In this document: positions 1-6,095 of the stretch, one piece after another | Layout of the letters: each line of letters begins with the position of its first letter | Numbering within the stretch: position 1 is the first letter of the stretch | Assembly (NCBI GenBank): GCA_031273585.1 | Contig: JAISRP010000142.1 | Coordinates: 1 to 6,567 of the forward strand | Length of the DNA stretch: 6,567 nucleotides | Source of the DNA: Synergistaceae bacterium | Lineage (GTDB): Bacteria; Synergistota; Synergistia; Synergistales; Synergistaceae | Direction: 5' to 3' | Position numbers and translations under genes: made by a program | Notes under the pieces: generated by a model | Database searches by the model: none | Told to the model about the DNA's origin: nothing | Seen by the model: the letters and a program-made list of their open reading frames with translations, nothing else

Positions 1-993
1 CTAAACCTGTGCGGCAACATGCTGCTCAATCAGCACTCCGACATCAACAGGACGGCCGCCATCCTGAGGGACACCTCCCTGTGCGAGTTCATAGTGTGCT
101 CTGACCTGTTCATGACCCCCAGCGCCAGGTTCGCCGACGTCGTGCTCCCCGGGACCTCGATGTTCGAGGGGGAGAATATCGGCGTTCCCTGGCGGGAGGG
201 CGACTACCTCCTGTACTGCAACAGGTCGATCGAGTCCCTGTTCGAGTGCAGGTTCGAGTACGACTGGCTGGCGGACGTCGCGCGCAACATCGGCTGCTAT
301 GACGAGTTCACCCGCGGGGGTAAGGATCTGACCTCGATACTGAACGAGTCCTACGACGTGATCGCCGAGGACGAGCCGGGCATGCCCGACTTCCAATCCT
401 TCCGCAGAGCTGGGATCCATCGTTATAAGGACTCCCCCAGCTTCATCGCCTTCGAGGAGAACATCAGGGACCCCGAGAACAACCCCTTTCCGACCCCGAG
501 CGGCAGGATAGAGATATTCTCCGCCGCCCTCCTGGCCAAGGGCAACCCGGACGAGATCCCGGCCATACCGAAGTACGTCCCGAGCTTCGAGGGCCCGGGC
601 GACCCCAGAATCCAAAAATATCCGTTCCAGTTGATAGGCTGGCATACGAAACGCCGCACTCTCTCAGTGCACGAGAACAACGCCGCCCTCGAACGGCTCG
701 AGGCGCAGCGAGTCTGGATAAACCCGTCGGACGCCAGGATGAAAAAAATTGCGGACGGCGACTCCGTAACAGTATTCAACGACAGGGGACGGATCAGAAT
801 ACCCGCTCGCGTGACGGACAGGATCGTCCAGGGCGTGCTCGCCATCCCCCAAGGCGCGTGGTATACGCCGGACCCCTCCGGCGTCGACGTGAGAGGCTGC
901 ATAAACACCCTGTCGATAGCAAGACCTACGCCCCTCGCCAAGGGAAACCCACAACACAGCAACCTGGTCGATATAGAGCCAGTCGTCGAGTGA
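1..993 (+). CDS. dmsA: DmsA-like molybdopterin oxidoreductase, catalytic subunit (C-terminal part)
   Basis: This reading frame is open from base 1, so the gene begins outside the window and 330 codons plus a TGA stop are visible. It resembles the catalytic subunit of anaerobic DMSO reductase (DmsA/YnfE type), which carries Mo-bis-MGD and reduces S- or N-oxides or related acceptors at the end of an anaerobic electron chain. Visible family signatures are NQHSDINRT near residues 10-18, the ADVVLPGTSMFEGENIG stretch near residues 46-62, TPSGRIEIFS near 165-174, and the C-terminal molybdopterin dinucleotide-binding domain (about 205-325) starting at LIGWHTKRRTLS and closing with RPTPLAKGNPQHSNLV. 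The N-terminal Fe-S and twin-arginine region cannot be seen. No electron-transfer (DmsB) or membrane-anchor (DmsC) gene follows; a convergent operon does. The family assignment is strong. The true substrate is unknown, and the symbol is by similarity only. Confidence 0.88.
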   Translation, partial: LNLCGNMLLNQHSDINRTAAILRDTSLCEFIVCSDLFMTPSARFADVVLPGTSMFEGENIGVPWREGDYLLYCNRSIESLFECRFEYDWLADVARNIGCYDEFTRGGKDLTSILNESYDVIAEDEPGMPDFQSFRRAGIHRYKDSPSFIAFEENIRDPENNPFPTPSGRIEIFSAALLAKGNPDEIPAIPKYVPSFEGPGDPRIQKYPFQLIGWHTKRRTLSVHENNAALERLEAQRVWINPSDARMKKIADGDSVTVFNDRGRIRIPARVTDRIVQGVLAIPQGAWYTPDPSGVDVRGCINTLSIARPTPLAKGNPQHSNLVDIEPVVE

Positions 994-994
994 A

Positions 995-1026
995 GCGGGA
1001 CCTTGGGGCTCCGCCCCAAACCCCGC
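995..1026. terminator. GC-rich hairpin between convergent genes, possible bidirectional terminator
   Basis: Starting two bases after the dmsA-like stop there is a perfect 7-bp stem, TTGGGGC (1003-1009) and GCCCCAA (1013-1019), with a TCC loop. It is flanked by a second pairing, GCGGG (995-999) with CCCGC (1022-1026). No T-tract follows on either strand, so it is not a textbook intrinsic terminator. Its place between two convergent transcription units suggests termination or mRNA 3'-end protection. The nested GGGGC-TCC-GCCCC design also resembles dispersed intergenic palindromes found in many GC-rich genomes, so it could be a copy of a genomic repeat. Confidence 0.5.
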
Positions 1027-1077
1027 GATTAAGGCGCTGCCTACTGGACCTCCATGCGATCAGCCCACCAATGTAAT

Positions 1078-2295
1078 TTATTCGTACTTCAGCGCATCTA
1101 TCGGGCTCAGCAGCGACGCCTTCCATGCCGGATAGAATCCGAACCCGACGCCCACTAAGGCGGAGAACACGAACGCGAGCAGGATGGACTCCACTCCGAA
1201 TATCGGGGGGCTCTGCATGATCTTCGAGAGCCCAAATCCGGCCGCCATGCCGAGCAGTATCCCCAACATGCCGCCGAGCAGCGACAGGGTGACGGCCTCG
1301 ATCAGGAACTGTAGGCGAATATCCCCGGACTTCGCGCCCACCGCCATCCTGATGCCGATCTCCCTGGTCCGCTCCGTCACGGAGACCAGCATGATGTTCA
1401 TTATGCCGATGCCCCCCACCACGAGCGAGATGACGGCTATCGCGCCTAGCAGCAGGGACATCGTCTGGGTCGCCTTCTTTCTCATGTCCAGGATCTGGCT
1501 GATGTTCATGACGCTGAAGTCGTTCTGCCGGTCGGGGCGTATGCGGTGCCGCTCGCGAAGCAGCTCGTTGATCTGGACCTCGAGGTAATCGAGGGCCCTC
1601 ATCGATACGCCCTTCACCATTATCGCGCCGACCCGTCCCGTGTTGGCGTTTCTGGTGAGCCTGCGCTGCACCGTAGTTATGGGCGCCAGTATGAAGTCGT
1701 CCTGGTCGTACCCGCCCATCGACCGCCCCTTCGACGCGAACACGCCGACGACGGTGAAGGGCACCGTGCGTATCCTTATGACCTTCCCTATCGGATCCTC
1801 TTCCTCGAAGAGCTTGTCCGCCACCGTGCGCCCCAGCACGCATACTTTGGAGCCAGCCCTGACGTCGCCGTCGAGCAGGTCCCTTCCAGATTCCACGGTC
1901 CACTCCCTGACTATTGAGAACCCAGGCGTGCTGCCGTTGATCTCGCTGCTCCAGTTCGCGTTTCCGTATATTGCCTGGGCCGAAGTCTGGACGAGCGGCG
2001 CCACGGCCTCCGTCCCGGAGCACTCCCTCTCTATCGCCTCCGCGTCGGACACCGTTAGGTAGCGGGGGTTCGAGTATGATCCGACCGAGCTGCGGTCCGG
2101 AAAAATGTACATGAAGTTGCTGCCCAGCATCGATATCTGCCTGTCTATGACGCTGTTGGCGCCCTGCCCCACGGCAAACGCGGCTATCACGGCCCCCACG
2201 CCTATTATGATCCCGAGCGTCGTCAAAAAAGAGCGCATCTTGTTGGTCATGAGGGCCCTGCCGGATACCTTCAGTATCTCGATCGTGGATATCAC
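1078..2295 (-). CDS. MacB/FtsX-family ABC transporter permease of a tripartite efflux pump
   Basis: This encodes a 405-residue inner-membrane permease of the MacB/LolC/FtsX type, a mechanotransmission subunit that couples cytoplasmic ATP hydrolysis to periplasmic conformational change. The layout is typical. There is one N-terminal membrane helix (about 22-44, after TNKMRSFLTTLG), a large periplasmic MacB core domain (about 45-275), and three C-terminal helices (about 278-303, 330-356 and 367-390). The family block GGIGIMNIMLVSVTERTREIG lies at 294-314 and the ending YPAWKASLLSPIDALKYE is characteristic. Unlike E. coli MacB, which fuses ATPase and permease, the two are separate genes here. 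The start is GTG at 2295; its GTGA overlaps the ATPase stop by 4 bp, indicating translational coupling, and an AAGGGGG Shine-Dalgarno (2306-2312) lies 10 nt upstream. The exported substrate cannot be deduced. It is the last gene of the operon. Confidence 0.93.
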   Translation of the reverse strand: MISTIEILKVSGRALMTNKMRSFLTTLGIIIGVGAVIAAFAVGQGANSVIDRQISMLGSNFMYIFPDRSSVGSYSNPRYLTVSDAEAIERECSGTEAVAPLVQTSAQAIYGNANWSSEINGSTPGFSIVREWTVESGRDLLDGDVRAGSKVCVLGRTVADKLFEEEDPIGKVIRIRTVPFTVVGVFASKGRSMGGYDQDDFILAPITTVQRRLTRNANTGRVGAIMVKGVSMRALDYLEVQINELLRERHRIRPDRQNDFSVMNISQILDMRKKATQTMSLLLGAIAVISLVVGGIGIMNIMLVSVTERTREIGIRMAVGAKSGDIRLQFLIEAVTLSLLGGMLGILLGMAAGFGLSKIMQSPPIFGVESILLAFVFSALVGVGFGFYPAWKASLLSPIDALKYE

Positions 2296-3002
2296 GCAGC
2301 GTCCGCCCCCTTGACGCCCCTGCTGGCGACGTCGCTCGTGATGACCCCGTCGCGGAAGTTCAGTATTCTCCTGGCGTAGGCGGCCACGTCGGCCTCGTGC
2401 GTCACCAGCACTATGGTTATGCCCTCGCCGGCGTTCAGCTCCTGGAAGAGCTTCATTATCTCGTCGCTCGTCCTCGAATCGAGGTTGCCGGTCGGCTCGT
2501 CCGCCATGAGTATGGGGGCCCTGTTCACGATCCCCCTCGCTATGGCGACGCGCTGCTGCTGTCCGCCGGAGAGCCTGCTGGGATCGTGGTCCATCCTGTC
2601 GCCAAGCCCCATGCGCTCGAGCGCCTCCTTCGCGCGCGCGCGCCGCTCCCTGGCCCCGACCCCCGAGTACAGCATCGGCATCTCGACGTTTGCGAGCGCG
2701 CTCGTCCTCGGCAGCAGGTTGAAGCCCTGGAATACGAAGCCAACCATCTCGTTGCGAATCGTCGCCAGCTCGTCCCCGTCCAGCGCCGCGACGTCCCTGC
2801 CGTCAAGCATGTAAGTGCCGCTCGTCGGGGTGTCGAGGCACCCGAGTATGTTCATGGTCGTCGACTTGCCGGAGCCAGACGGGCCCATCATGGCTATGAA
2901 CTCGCCTCGCTCGGCCGCGAGGGAGACGCCGTGCAGCACCTCCAGCTCGCCGTCGCCCATCCGAAAACTTTTTTTTATATCCCTGAGCTCGATCAAAGCC
3001 AT
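2292..3002 (-). CDS. MacB/LolD-family ABC transporter ATP-binding protein
   Basis: This is a 236-residue cytoplasmic ATPase that powers the adjacent permease. All nucleotide-binding motifs are intact: Walker A GPSGSGKST (40-48), Q-loop Q92 in FVFQGFNLLP, signature LSGGQQQR (144-151), Walker B ILMADE with catalytic E169 (164-169), D-loop NLDS (173-176) and the H-loop histidine H202 in VTHE. The ILMADEPTGNLD block and the overall length match the MacB/LolD/SalX subgroup of exporters. It starts at ATG 3002, five bases after the fusion-protein stop, with GAGGGAGAG (3012-3020) about 9 nt upstream as ribosome binding site. It ends in a 4-bp overlap with the permease start. The C-terminal tail after about 220 (SDVASRGVKGADAA) is poorly conserved. 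It probably acts as a homodimer with two copies of the permease. The function as ATPase of this pump is secure; the substrate is not known. Confidence 0.95.
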   Translation of the reverse strand: MALIELRDIKKSFRMGDGELEVLHGVSLAAERGEFIAMMGPSGSGKSTTMNILGCLDTPTSGTYMLDGRDVAALDGDELATIRNEMVGFVFQGFNLLPRTSALANVEMPMLYSGVGARERRARAKEALERMGLGDRMDHDPSRLSGGQQQRVAIARGIVNRAPILMADEPTGNLDSRTSDEIMKLFQELNAGEGITIVLVTHEADVAAYARRILNFRDGVITSDVASRGVKGADAA

Positions 3003-3007
3003 GATGA

Positions 3008-4234
3008 TTAACTCTCCCTCGGGATGTCTATCCCGACTATTATCTCGGTCCCCGGCTCGAGCCCGGAGATTATCTCGGTGTCCGTCCCGTCCGTGATGCC
3101 GCGCTCCACTTCCACCATGACCGGCTCTCCGTCCTCGAGCTTGTACACGGAGGGCTTTCTGGGCGAACCCGCGCCCGGCTCCGCGCCGTCGGAGGAGGAG
3201 TCTCCCCCCGGGCGGCCCATTGGGCCAGGGACCGCCGTGGGGGCAGTGCCGCTCGCGGACAGCGGGCGGAATCGGAGCGCCGCGTTCGGTACCTTCACGA
3301 CGTCAGTCTTCTCGTCCACGATCAGCGTGACGTTGGCGGTCATGCCCGGGATCAGGTTCTGCCCCTCCACCTGTTCGTTCAGGAACGAGACTATCGCCTT
3401 GTACGATATGACGTTATTCTCAGTGGCCGGCGACAGGCGTATCTGGGTCACGTTCCCCTCGAACTTCCTCTCCGGGAACGCGTCGACGTTGAACTCGACC
3501 TCCTGTCCCTCTCGGACGCTGCCTATGTCGGCCTCGTCGATGTTCACCTCGACCTGCATCCGGGAGAGGTCCTCAGCTATCTCGGCGATGGTCGGAGTGT
3601 TGAAGCTCGCCGCCACCGTCTGCCCCACGTTCACGTTCTTGGTGACGACGACGCCGTCCACCGGGGAGTATATGCTGGTGTAGTCGAGCTGAAGCCTGGC
3701 CCTCCTCACGGACGCCTCCTGGGCTACGATCCTGGCGCGGGCCGACGCGAGCCTGGCCTCCGCGGTCTGGACGGACGTCTCGTCGACGTCGAGCTCTGAC
3801 CTCGCTATCAGGTCGCGGCTGTAGAGCTCCCTGGACCTTTTGACCTTCTCCCTGGCGTAGGCCAGGTTGGCGCTCGACTCCGCCACATCGGCCTCAAGAG
3901 AGCGGAGCGACGCCACTGACTGGGCCAGGTCCGCCTCCTGTTGGGCCGGGTCGATGACCGCGATGATCTGCCCCTTCTTCACTACGCTGTTAAAGTCGAC
4001 GTAGAGCTCCTTCAGCGTCCCTGATACCTGAGTTCCGACGCTTATCATCGATACGGGCTGCACCTTGCCGGTGGCCAAGATGACCGATCGCATTCCTCCG
4101 CGCTCGACCGCCTCCGTCACGTACTTCAGGGGCGGCTCCTTCGTCGAATCCAGGTAAAACCGGACGCCCGCGCCGATCAGCCCTGCGATTGCCAGAAATA
4201 TCAGGAAGCTCTTCAATTTTTTGCGTTTTTTCAC
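3008..4234 (-). CDS. MacA-like periplasmic membrane fusion protein (HlyD/RND-type adaptor)
   Basis: This 408-residue adaptor bridges the inner-membrane ABC permease to the outer-membrane channel. A short basic N-terminus (KKRKKLK) is followed by one membrane anchor (about 8-28). The periplasmic part has the family's folded-back architecture: first half of the lipoyl-like domain around 62-95, a helical hairpin from about 97 to 183 with its tip near DLIARSELD (141-149), which in this family meets TolC, then the second lipoyl half beginning at DYTSIYSPVDGVVV (184-197). A beta-barrel domain (about 225-320) and a membrane-proximal domain (about 362-405) follow. A Gly/Pro/Ser-rich segment (about 326-360) is inserted before the last domain and looks disordered. 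Translation starts at GTG 4234, which overlaps the tolC-like stop as GTGA and has a strong GGAGG 9 nt upstream. Similarity is clearest to MacA; no lipobox is present. Confidence 0.93.
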   Translation of the reverse strand: MKKRKKLKSFLIFLAIAGLIGAGVRFYLDSTKEPPLKYVTEAVERGGMRSVILATGKVQPVSMISVGTQVSGTLKELYVDFNSVVKKGQIIAVIDPAQQEADLAQSVASLRSLEADVAESSANLAYAREKVKRSRELYSRDLIARSELDVDETSVQTAEARLASARARIVAQEASVRRARLQLDYTSIYSPVDGVVVTKNVNVGQTVAASFNTPTIAEIAEDLSRMQVEVNIDEADIGSVREGQEVEFNVDAFPERKFEGNVTQIRLSPATENNVISYKAIVSFLNEQVEGQNLIPGMTANVTLIVDEKTDVVKVPNAALRFRPLSASGTAPTAVPGPMGRPGGDSSSDGAEPGAGSPRKPSVYKLEDGEPVMVEVERGITDGTDTEIISGLEPGTEIIVGIDIPRES

Positions 4235-5535
4235 TGAAATGATCCTCCAATGGCGCGAATCAGCTCCGCCTCGGCGGTGTTTTCGTTGTACAGGGCCGTT
4301 GCCACGCTCATCTGCGCACTGGCGTATCCGTCGACCGCGTCGGAGATCTCGAGGGACGACCCCACCCCAGCGGCATATCGGCCCTGGGCCAGCTTCAGCG
4401 TCTCCAGCGCCTGACGCGCCGCCTCCCTCGCGGCCGATACGGACTCCCGCGCCTCCTCGAGCGACGCGTGGGCAGTGCGCACCTGCATGACGATATTCTG
4501 CCTCAGGCTCTCGCCCCTGGCCCTGGCCCCCTCGAGGTCGGCCTCCGCCTGGCGCGTTCTGGCCGCGGTCTGTCCCCCGTCGGCAACCGGTATCGACAGC
4601 CCCACGGACAGGCGAAGATCCCTGTTCTCCACTGGGTCGTTCTCGCCCGAGAGCGTGTAGCCCGCGCTGCCGGTGACGGTTGGCTTCATTCCCTTCCTGG
4701 CGAGCTCCAGGCTCGCCTCCGACGCGTCTATGCGGACGCTCTGAGCCAGATAGTCCTCCCGGTTCCTGACGGCCGTCTCGACCGCCTCGTCAAGCCCCAC
4801 GCCCGGATCCACAAAGCCAACCTCCAAGATGTCCGGGACCCTCCCCGGCTCGATGTCCGTGACCCCCATCGCGTGGGCAAGGCTGGCGTTTGCCTTCTGC
4901 AGCGCCCCCCGCGCCGACACGAGGTCGAGTTTCGCGTTTGCCAGATCGGTCTCGGCCTTCGTCACCTCGATCCGAGCCTTAGTGCCGACCTCGTAAAAAT
5001 CCTTCGCCCACCTCAGGCGCTTCTCGTAATTGTCCAGCCGCTCCATCGCTATGCCCAGCGTCCTCTCGCTGCGGTTCACCGAGAAGTACGCGCTGATCAC
5101 GTCCCTGATCACATCCATCTCCGATCCCGACTCGTCGTATCGCCGCGCCTCCAGCTCGAGCAGCGCCCCCTTGACCGACAGGCTGGTCCTGTCCCAGTCG
5201 AACAGCGTCTGGGACAGGGTTATGTCGGTGTTTATCGAGCCGCTCTCCGGCCCGCTGCCGCTGTAGGACCTGCCGTAAGACGACGAGACGCGGACCTGCG
5301 GCCGCGCCGACGCGGCCGCCTCTCCCACCCTGGCGCTCTGCGACTCGATGCTGCTGCGCGCCTCCCTCAGACTGGGATGCCGCTCCAGGGCAATCTCGAT
5401 GCAGCGCGTAATAGTAAGAGGCTCCCCCGCCGGAATATCGCCGGACGTCCCACCCGCGCGCGCCAGTCCGCAAAACACGAGGACGAACGCTAACGAGCCG
5501 AGCGCCGCCCGGGCAGTCGCGTAAATTTTTTCCAA
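4231..5535 (-). CDS. TolC-family outer-membrane efflux channel protein
   Basis: This 434-residue protein is the outer-membrane exit duct of the pump. It has a Sec-type signal peptide (hydrophobic 11-25, likely cut after ARA at 25-27). Two tandem OEP repeats follow, about 40-225 and 247-430, as in the TolC family, where trimers form a 12-stranded barrel continued by an alpha-helical tunnel. The likely beta-hairpins are about 80-113 and 285-318. Long Ala/Glu/Arg-rich helices fill the rest, and the second repeat carries GRYAAGVGSSLEISDA (385-400), a common OEP motif. The start is taken as TTG 5535: an in-frame TGA lies three codons upstream, and the next candidate (GTG at residue 20) would destroy the signal peptide. 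GAGGAGGG (5548-5555) sits 12 nt upstream, slightly far. It is the first gene of the four-gene operon, so this pump probably has its own dedicated channel. Confidence 0.92.
   Translation of the reverse strand: MEKIYATARAALGSLAFVLVFCGLARAGGTSGDIPAGEPLTITRCIEIALERHPSLREARSSIESQSARVGEAAASARPQVRVSSSYGRSYSGSGPESGSINTDITLSQTLFDWDRTSLSVKGALLELEARRYDESGSEMDVIRDVISAYFSVNRSERTLGIAMERLDNYEKRLRWAKDFYEVGTKARIEVTKAETDLANAKLDLVSARGALQKANASLAHAMGVTDIEPGRVPDILEVGFVDPGVGLDEAVETAVRNREDYLAQSVRIDASEASLELARKGMKPTVTGSAGYTLSGENDPVENRDLRLSVGLSIPVADGGQTAARTRQAEADLEGARARGESLRQNIVMQVRTAHASLEEARESVSAAREAARQALETLKLAQGRYAAGVGSSLEISDAVDGYASAQMSVATALYNENTAEAELIRAIGGSFQ
4244..4248 (-). promoter_or_regulatory. Shine-Dalgarno deciding the GTG start of the fusion-protein gene
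   Basis: On the minus strand GGAGG is centred 9 nt before GTG 4234, inside the end of the tolC-like gene. No ATG, GTG or TTG codon lies in frame between it and that GTG, so it fixes the non-ATG start. With the 4-bp GTGA overlap it supports coupled translation. Confidence 0.7.
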
Positions 5536-5547
5536 TAGAACTCAACA

Positions 5548-5555
5548 CCCTCCTC
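5548..5555 (-). promoter_or_regulatory. Shine-Dalgarno of the tolC-like gene
   Basis: GAGGAGGG on the minus strand is a strong match to the anti-Shine-Dalgarno sequence. It lies 12 nt before the inferred TTG start, slightly longer than optimal. The only other start-type codon between them is a TTG out of frame with the gene. Confidence 0.55.
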
Positions 5556-5590
5556 AAAACTTAAAACCGCAGATCGAACTGCCATAATCA

Positions 5591-5619
5591 AATATTTTAA
5601 ATTACAGGTCCGACGCCAA
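5591..5619 (-). promoter_or_regulatory. Possible sigma-70-type promoter of the efflux operon
   Basis: In an AT-rich island 56-84 bp upstream of the tolC-like start, the minus strand reads TTGGCG (5614-5619), a 17-bp spacer, then AATATT (5591-5596). Each hexamer matches four of six consensus bases. An overlapping TAAAAT (5594-5599) is a better -10 but has no good -35. The assignment is weak and rests mostly on position and AT content; no regulator operator is evident. Confidence 0.25.
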
Positions 5620-5803
5620 CATCGTATCTTTCACCACCCGGCGCATTGTACATATACGCGCGGCGCGAGCCGCTCGCATCGGTCCCGCCGGTATATAATA
5701 ACATCTGCCGCGGTTCGGAGCATGTTTCAAAAGTGAGAGCGCCGACTAAGTATCACAGCTTTAAAACAAGTGAATGACGATAATGATAACACGTGGCAAC
5801 AAA

Positions 5804-5840
5804 TTGCACCCCTCGCCCTCCGGGTAAAATGGTGGTGCAA
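5804..5840. repeat. Inverted repeat TTGCACC / GGTGCAA
   Basis: A perfect 7-bp inverted repeat (5804-5810 and 5834-5840) encloses 23 bases that include a small CCC/GGG pairing. It could form a hairpin or serve as a protein-binding palindrome. Nothing ties it to a known site, and a repeat of this length can occur by chance. Confidence 0.3.
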
Positions 5841-5844
5841 CGGC

Positions 5845-5872
5845 AAAAAAAATGGGGCCAGAGGAGATCCCC
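5845..5872 (-). terminator. Terminator-like hairpin downstream of the tRNA-Gly fragment
   Basis: Read on the minus strand, GGGG (5872-5869), an 11-nt loop and CCCC (5857-5854) are followed by A and a run of eight T (5852-5845). The stem is short, but the T-run is long and the position, 17 bases past the CCA end of the tRNA fragment, is where the terminator of an intact tRNA gene would sit. I infer that it is the original terminator of the tRNA-Gly transcription unit, left on the chromosomal side of the junction. Confidence 0.45.
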
Positions 5873-5889
5873 TGAACCCTTGCTATCAT

Positions 5890-5935
5890 TGGAGCGGAAA
5901 ACGGGATTCGAACCAGCGACCCTTGGCTTGGGAAG
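5890..5935 (-). other. 3' fragment of tRNA-Gly(CCC), probable attachment-site remnant
   Basis: The minus strand carries the 3' part of a tRNA. In order there is an anticodon loop TTCCCAA (5934-5928) with CCC anticodon, the 3' anticodon strand GCCAA (5927-5923), the variable region, T-arm strands GCTGG and CCCGT around the loop TTCGAAT, the acceptor strand TTTCCGC, discriminator T and CCA (5892-5890). The expected 5' anticodon strand TTGGC is absent: bases beyond 5935 do not pair, and no D-arm or 5' acceptor is found to the right. The T-stem has one mismatch (T opposite C), consistent with decay of a non-functional copy. A tRNA 3' half cut at the anticodon loop and lying next to an integrase gene is the usual form of the residual att copy left by tRNA-targeting tyrosine recombinases. 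The truncated side faces right, so the element lies to the right. Confidence 0.78.
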
Positions 5936-6045
5936 GCGATATAAGTATTCTTTTAGTTATCTTCAAAATCAGTTCAAACATAACGTCCAGTAATATCAAG
6001 ATTCTACTCTTTTGATAGTTAAATATATGTATGTGTCGTTTGCTG

Positions 6046-6054
6046 TGGTATAAT
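6046..6054 (+). promoter_or_regulatory. Extended -10 promoter of the integrase remnant
   Basis: TGGTATAAT is a perfect extended -10 (TG, one base, TATAAT). No -35 hexamer is recognisable at 16-18 bp, which extended -10 promoters tolerate. The predicted transcription start is near 6061, giving a leader of about 35 nt before the reconstructed ATG at 6096. Confidence 0.55.
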
Positions 6055-6059
6055 GAATT

Positions 6060-6078
6060 TGGAGTACATATGGAGTAC
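6060..6078 (+). repeat. Direct repeat TGGAGTAC, 11-bp period
   Basis: TGGAGTAC occurs at 6060-6067 and again at 6071-6078, one helical turn apart, just downstream of the extended -10 and over the predicted transcription start. A related 10-mer, GAGTACATAT (6062-6071), recurs inverted at 6404-6413. The spacing suits a protein binding the same DNA face twice, such as a repressor or the integrase's own arm-binding domain. No function is demonstrated. Confidence 0.4.
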
Positions 6079-6083
6079 GAAAC

Positions 6084-6088
6084 AGGGG
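6084..6088 (+). promoter_or_regulatory. Shine-Dalgarno pointing to ATG 6096 of the integrase remnant
   Basis: AGGGG lies 7 nt before ATG 6096. The peptide from that ATG (MATTKFTQT) resembles the usual N-terminus of DUF4102-type integrases but is in a different frame from the rest of the conserved domain, supporting a frameshifted gene. Confidence 0.5.
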
Positions 6089-6095
6089 CTCTGAG

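Larger units (their letters stand above)
5536..5889. other. Intergenic region between efflux operon and tRNA fragment
   Basis: This stretch of about 350 bp has no convincing gene. It contains the efflux operon leader, a promoter-like AT-rich patch, an inverted repeat and a terminator-like hairpin, listed separately. A TATAAT at 5694-5699 on the plus strand lacks a matching -35. A GATAATGATAAC stretch (5779-5790) resembles two of the three GATAAT units of a Fur box, but the third unit is absent. Short open frames at 5770-6015 and 5793-5993 are products of antisense tRNA sequence and are not considered genes. Confidence 0.5.

Noticed and set aside
926..2023. 365-codon minus-strand frame overlapping the permease gene
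   Set aside because: It is an Arg/Gly/His-rich shadow of the permease in another frame, typical of GC-rich DNA, while the permease frame shows clear family motifs.
4468..5493. 341-codon plus-strand frame opposite the tolC-like gene
   Set aside because: It is a Pro/Arg/Leu-rich antisense shadow without domain motifs; the opposite strand encodes a convincing OEP protein.
5694..5699. TATAAT on the plus strand
   Set aside because: There is no -35 at suitable spacing, no extended -10 TG, and no gene immediately downstream.
5779..5790. Fur-box-like GATAATGATAAC
   Set aside because: Only two of three hexamers match, the downstream half of the palindrome is missing, and it lies over 240 bp from the operon start.
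5770..6015. Short plus-strand open frames (also 5793-5993) with a peptide reading KTGFEPATLGLG
   Set aside because: That peptide comes from translating the antisense of the tRNA-Gly T-arm and anticodon arm; such frames are a known source of spurious protein predictions.
5993..6017. IHF-like TATCAA and TTGATA sequences in the presumed att arm
   Set aside because: Each misses a conserved position of the WATCAANNNNTTR consensus, and such near-matches are common in AT-rich DNA.
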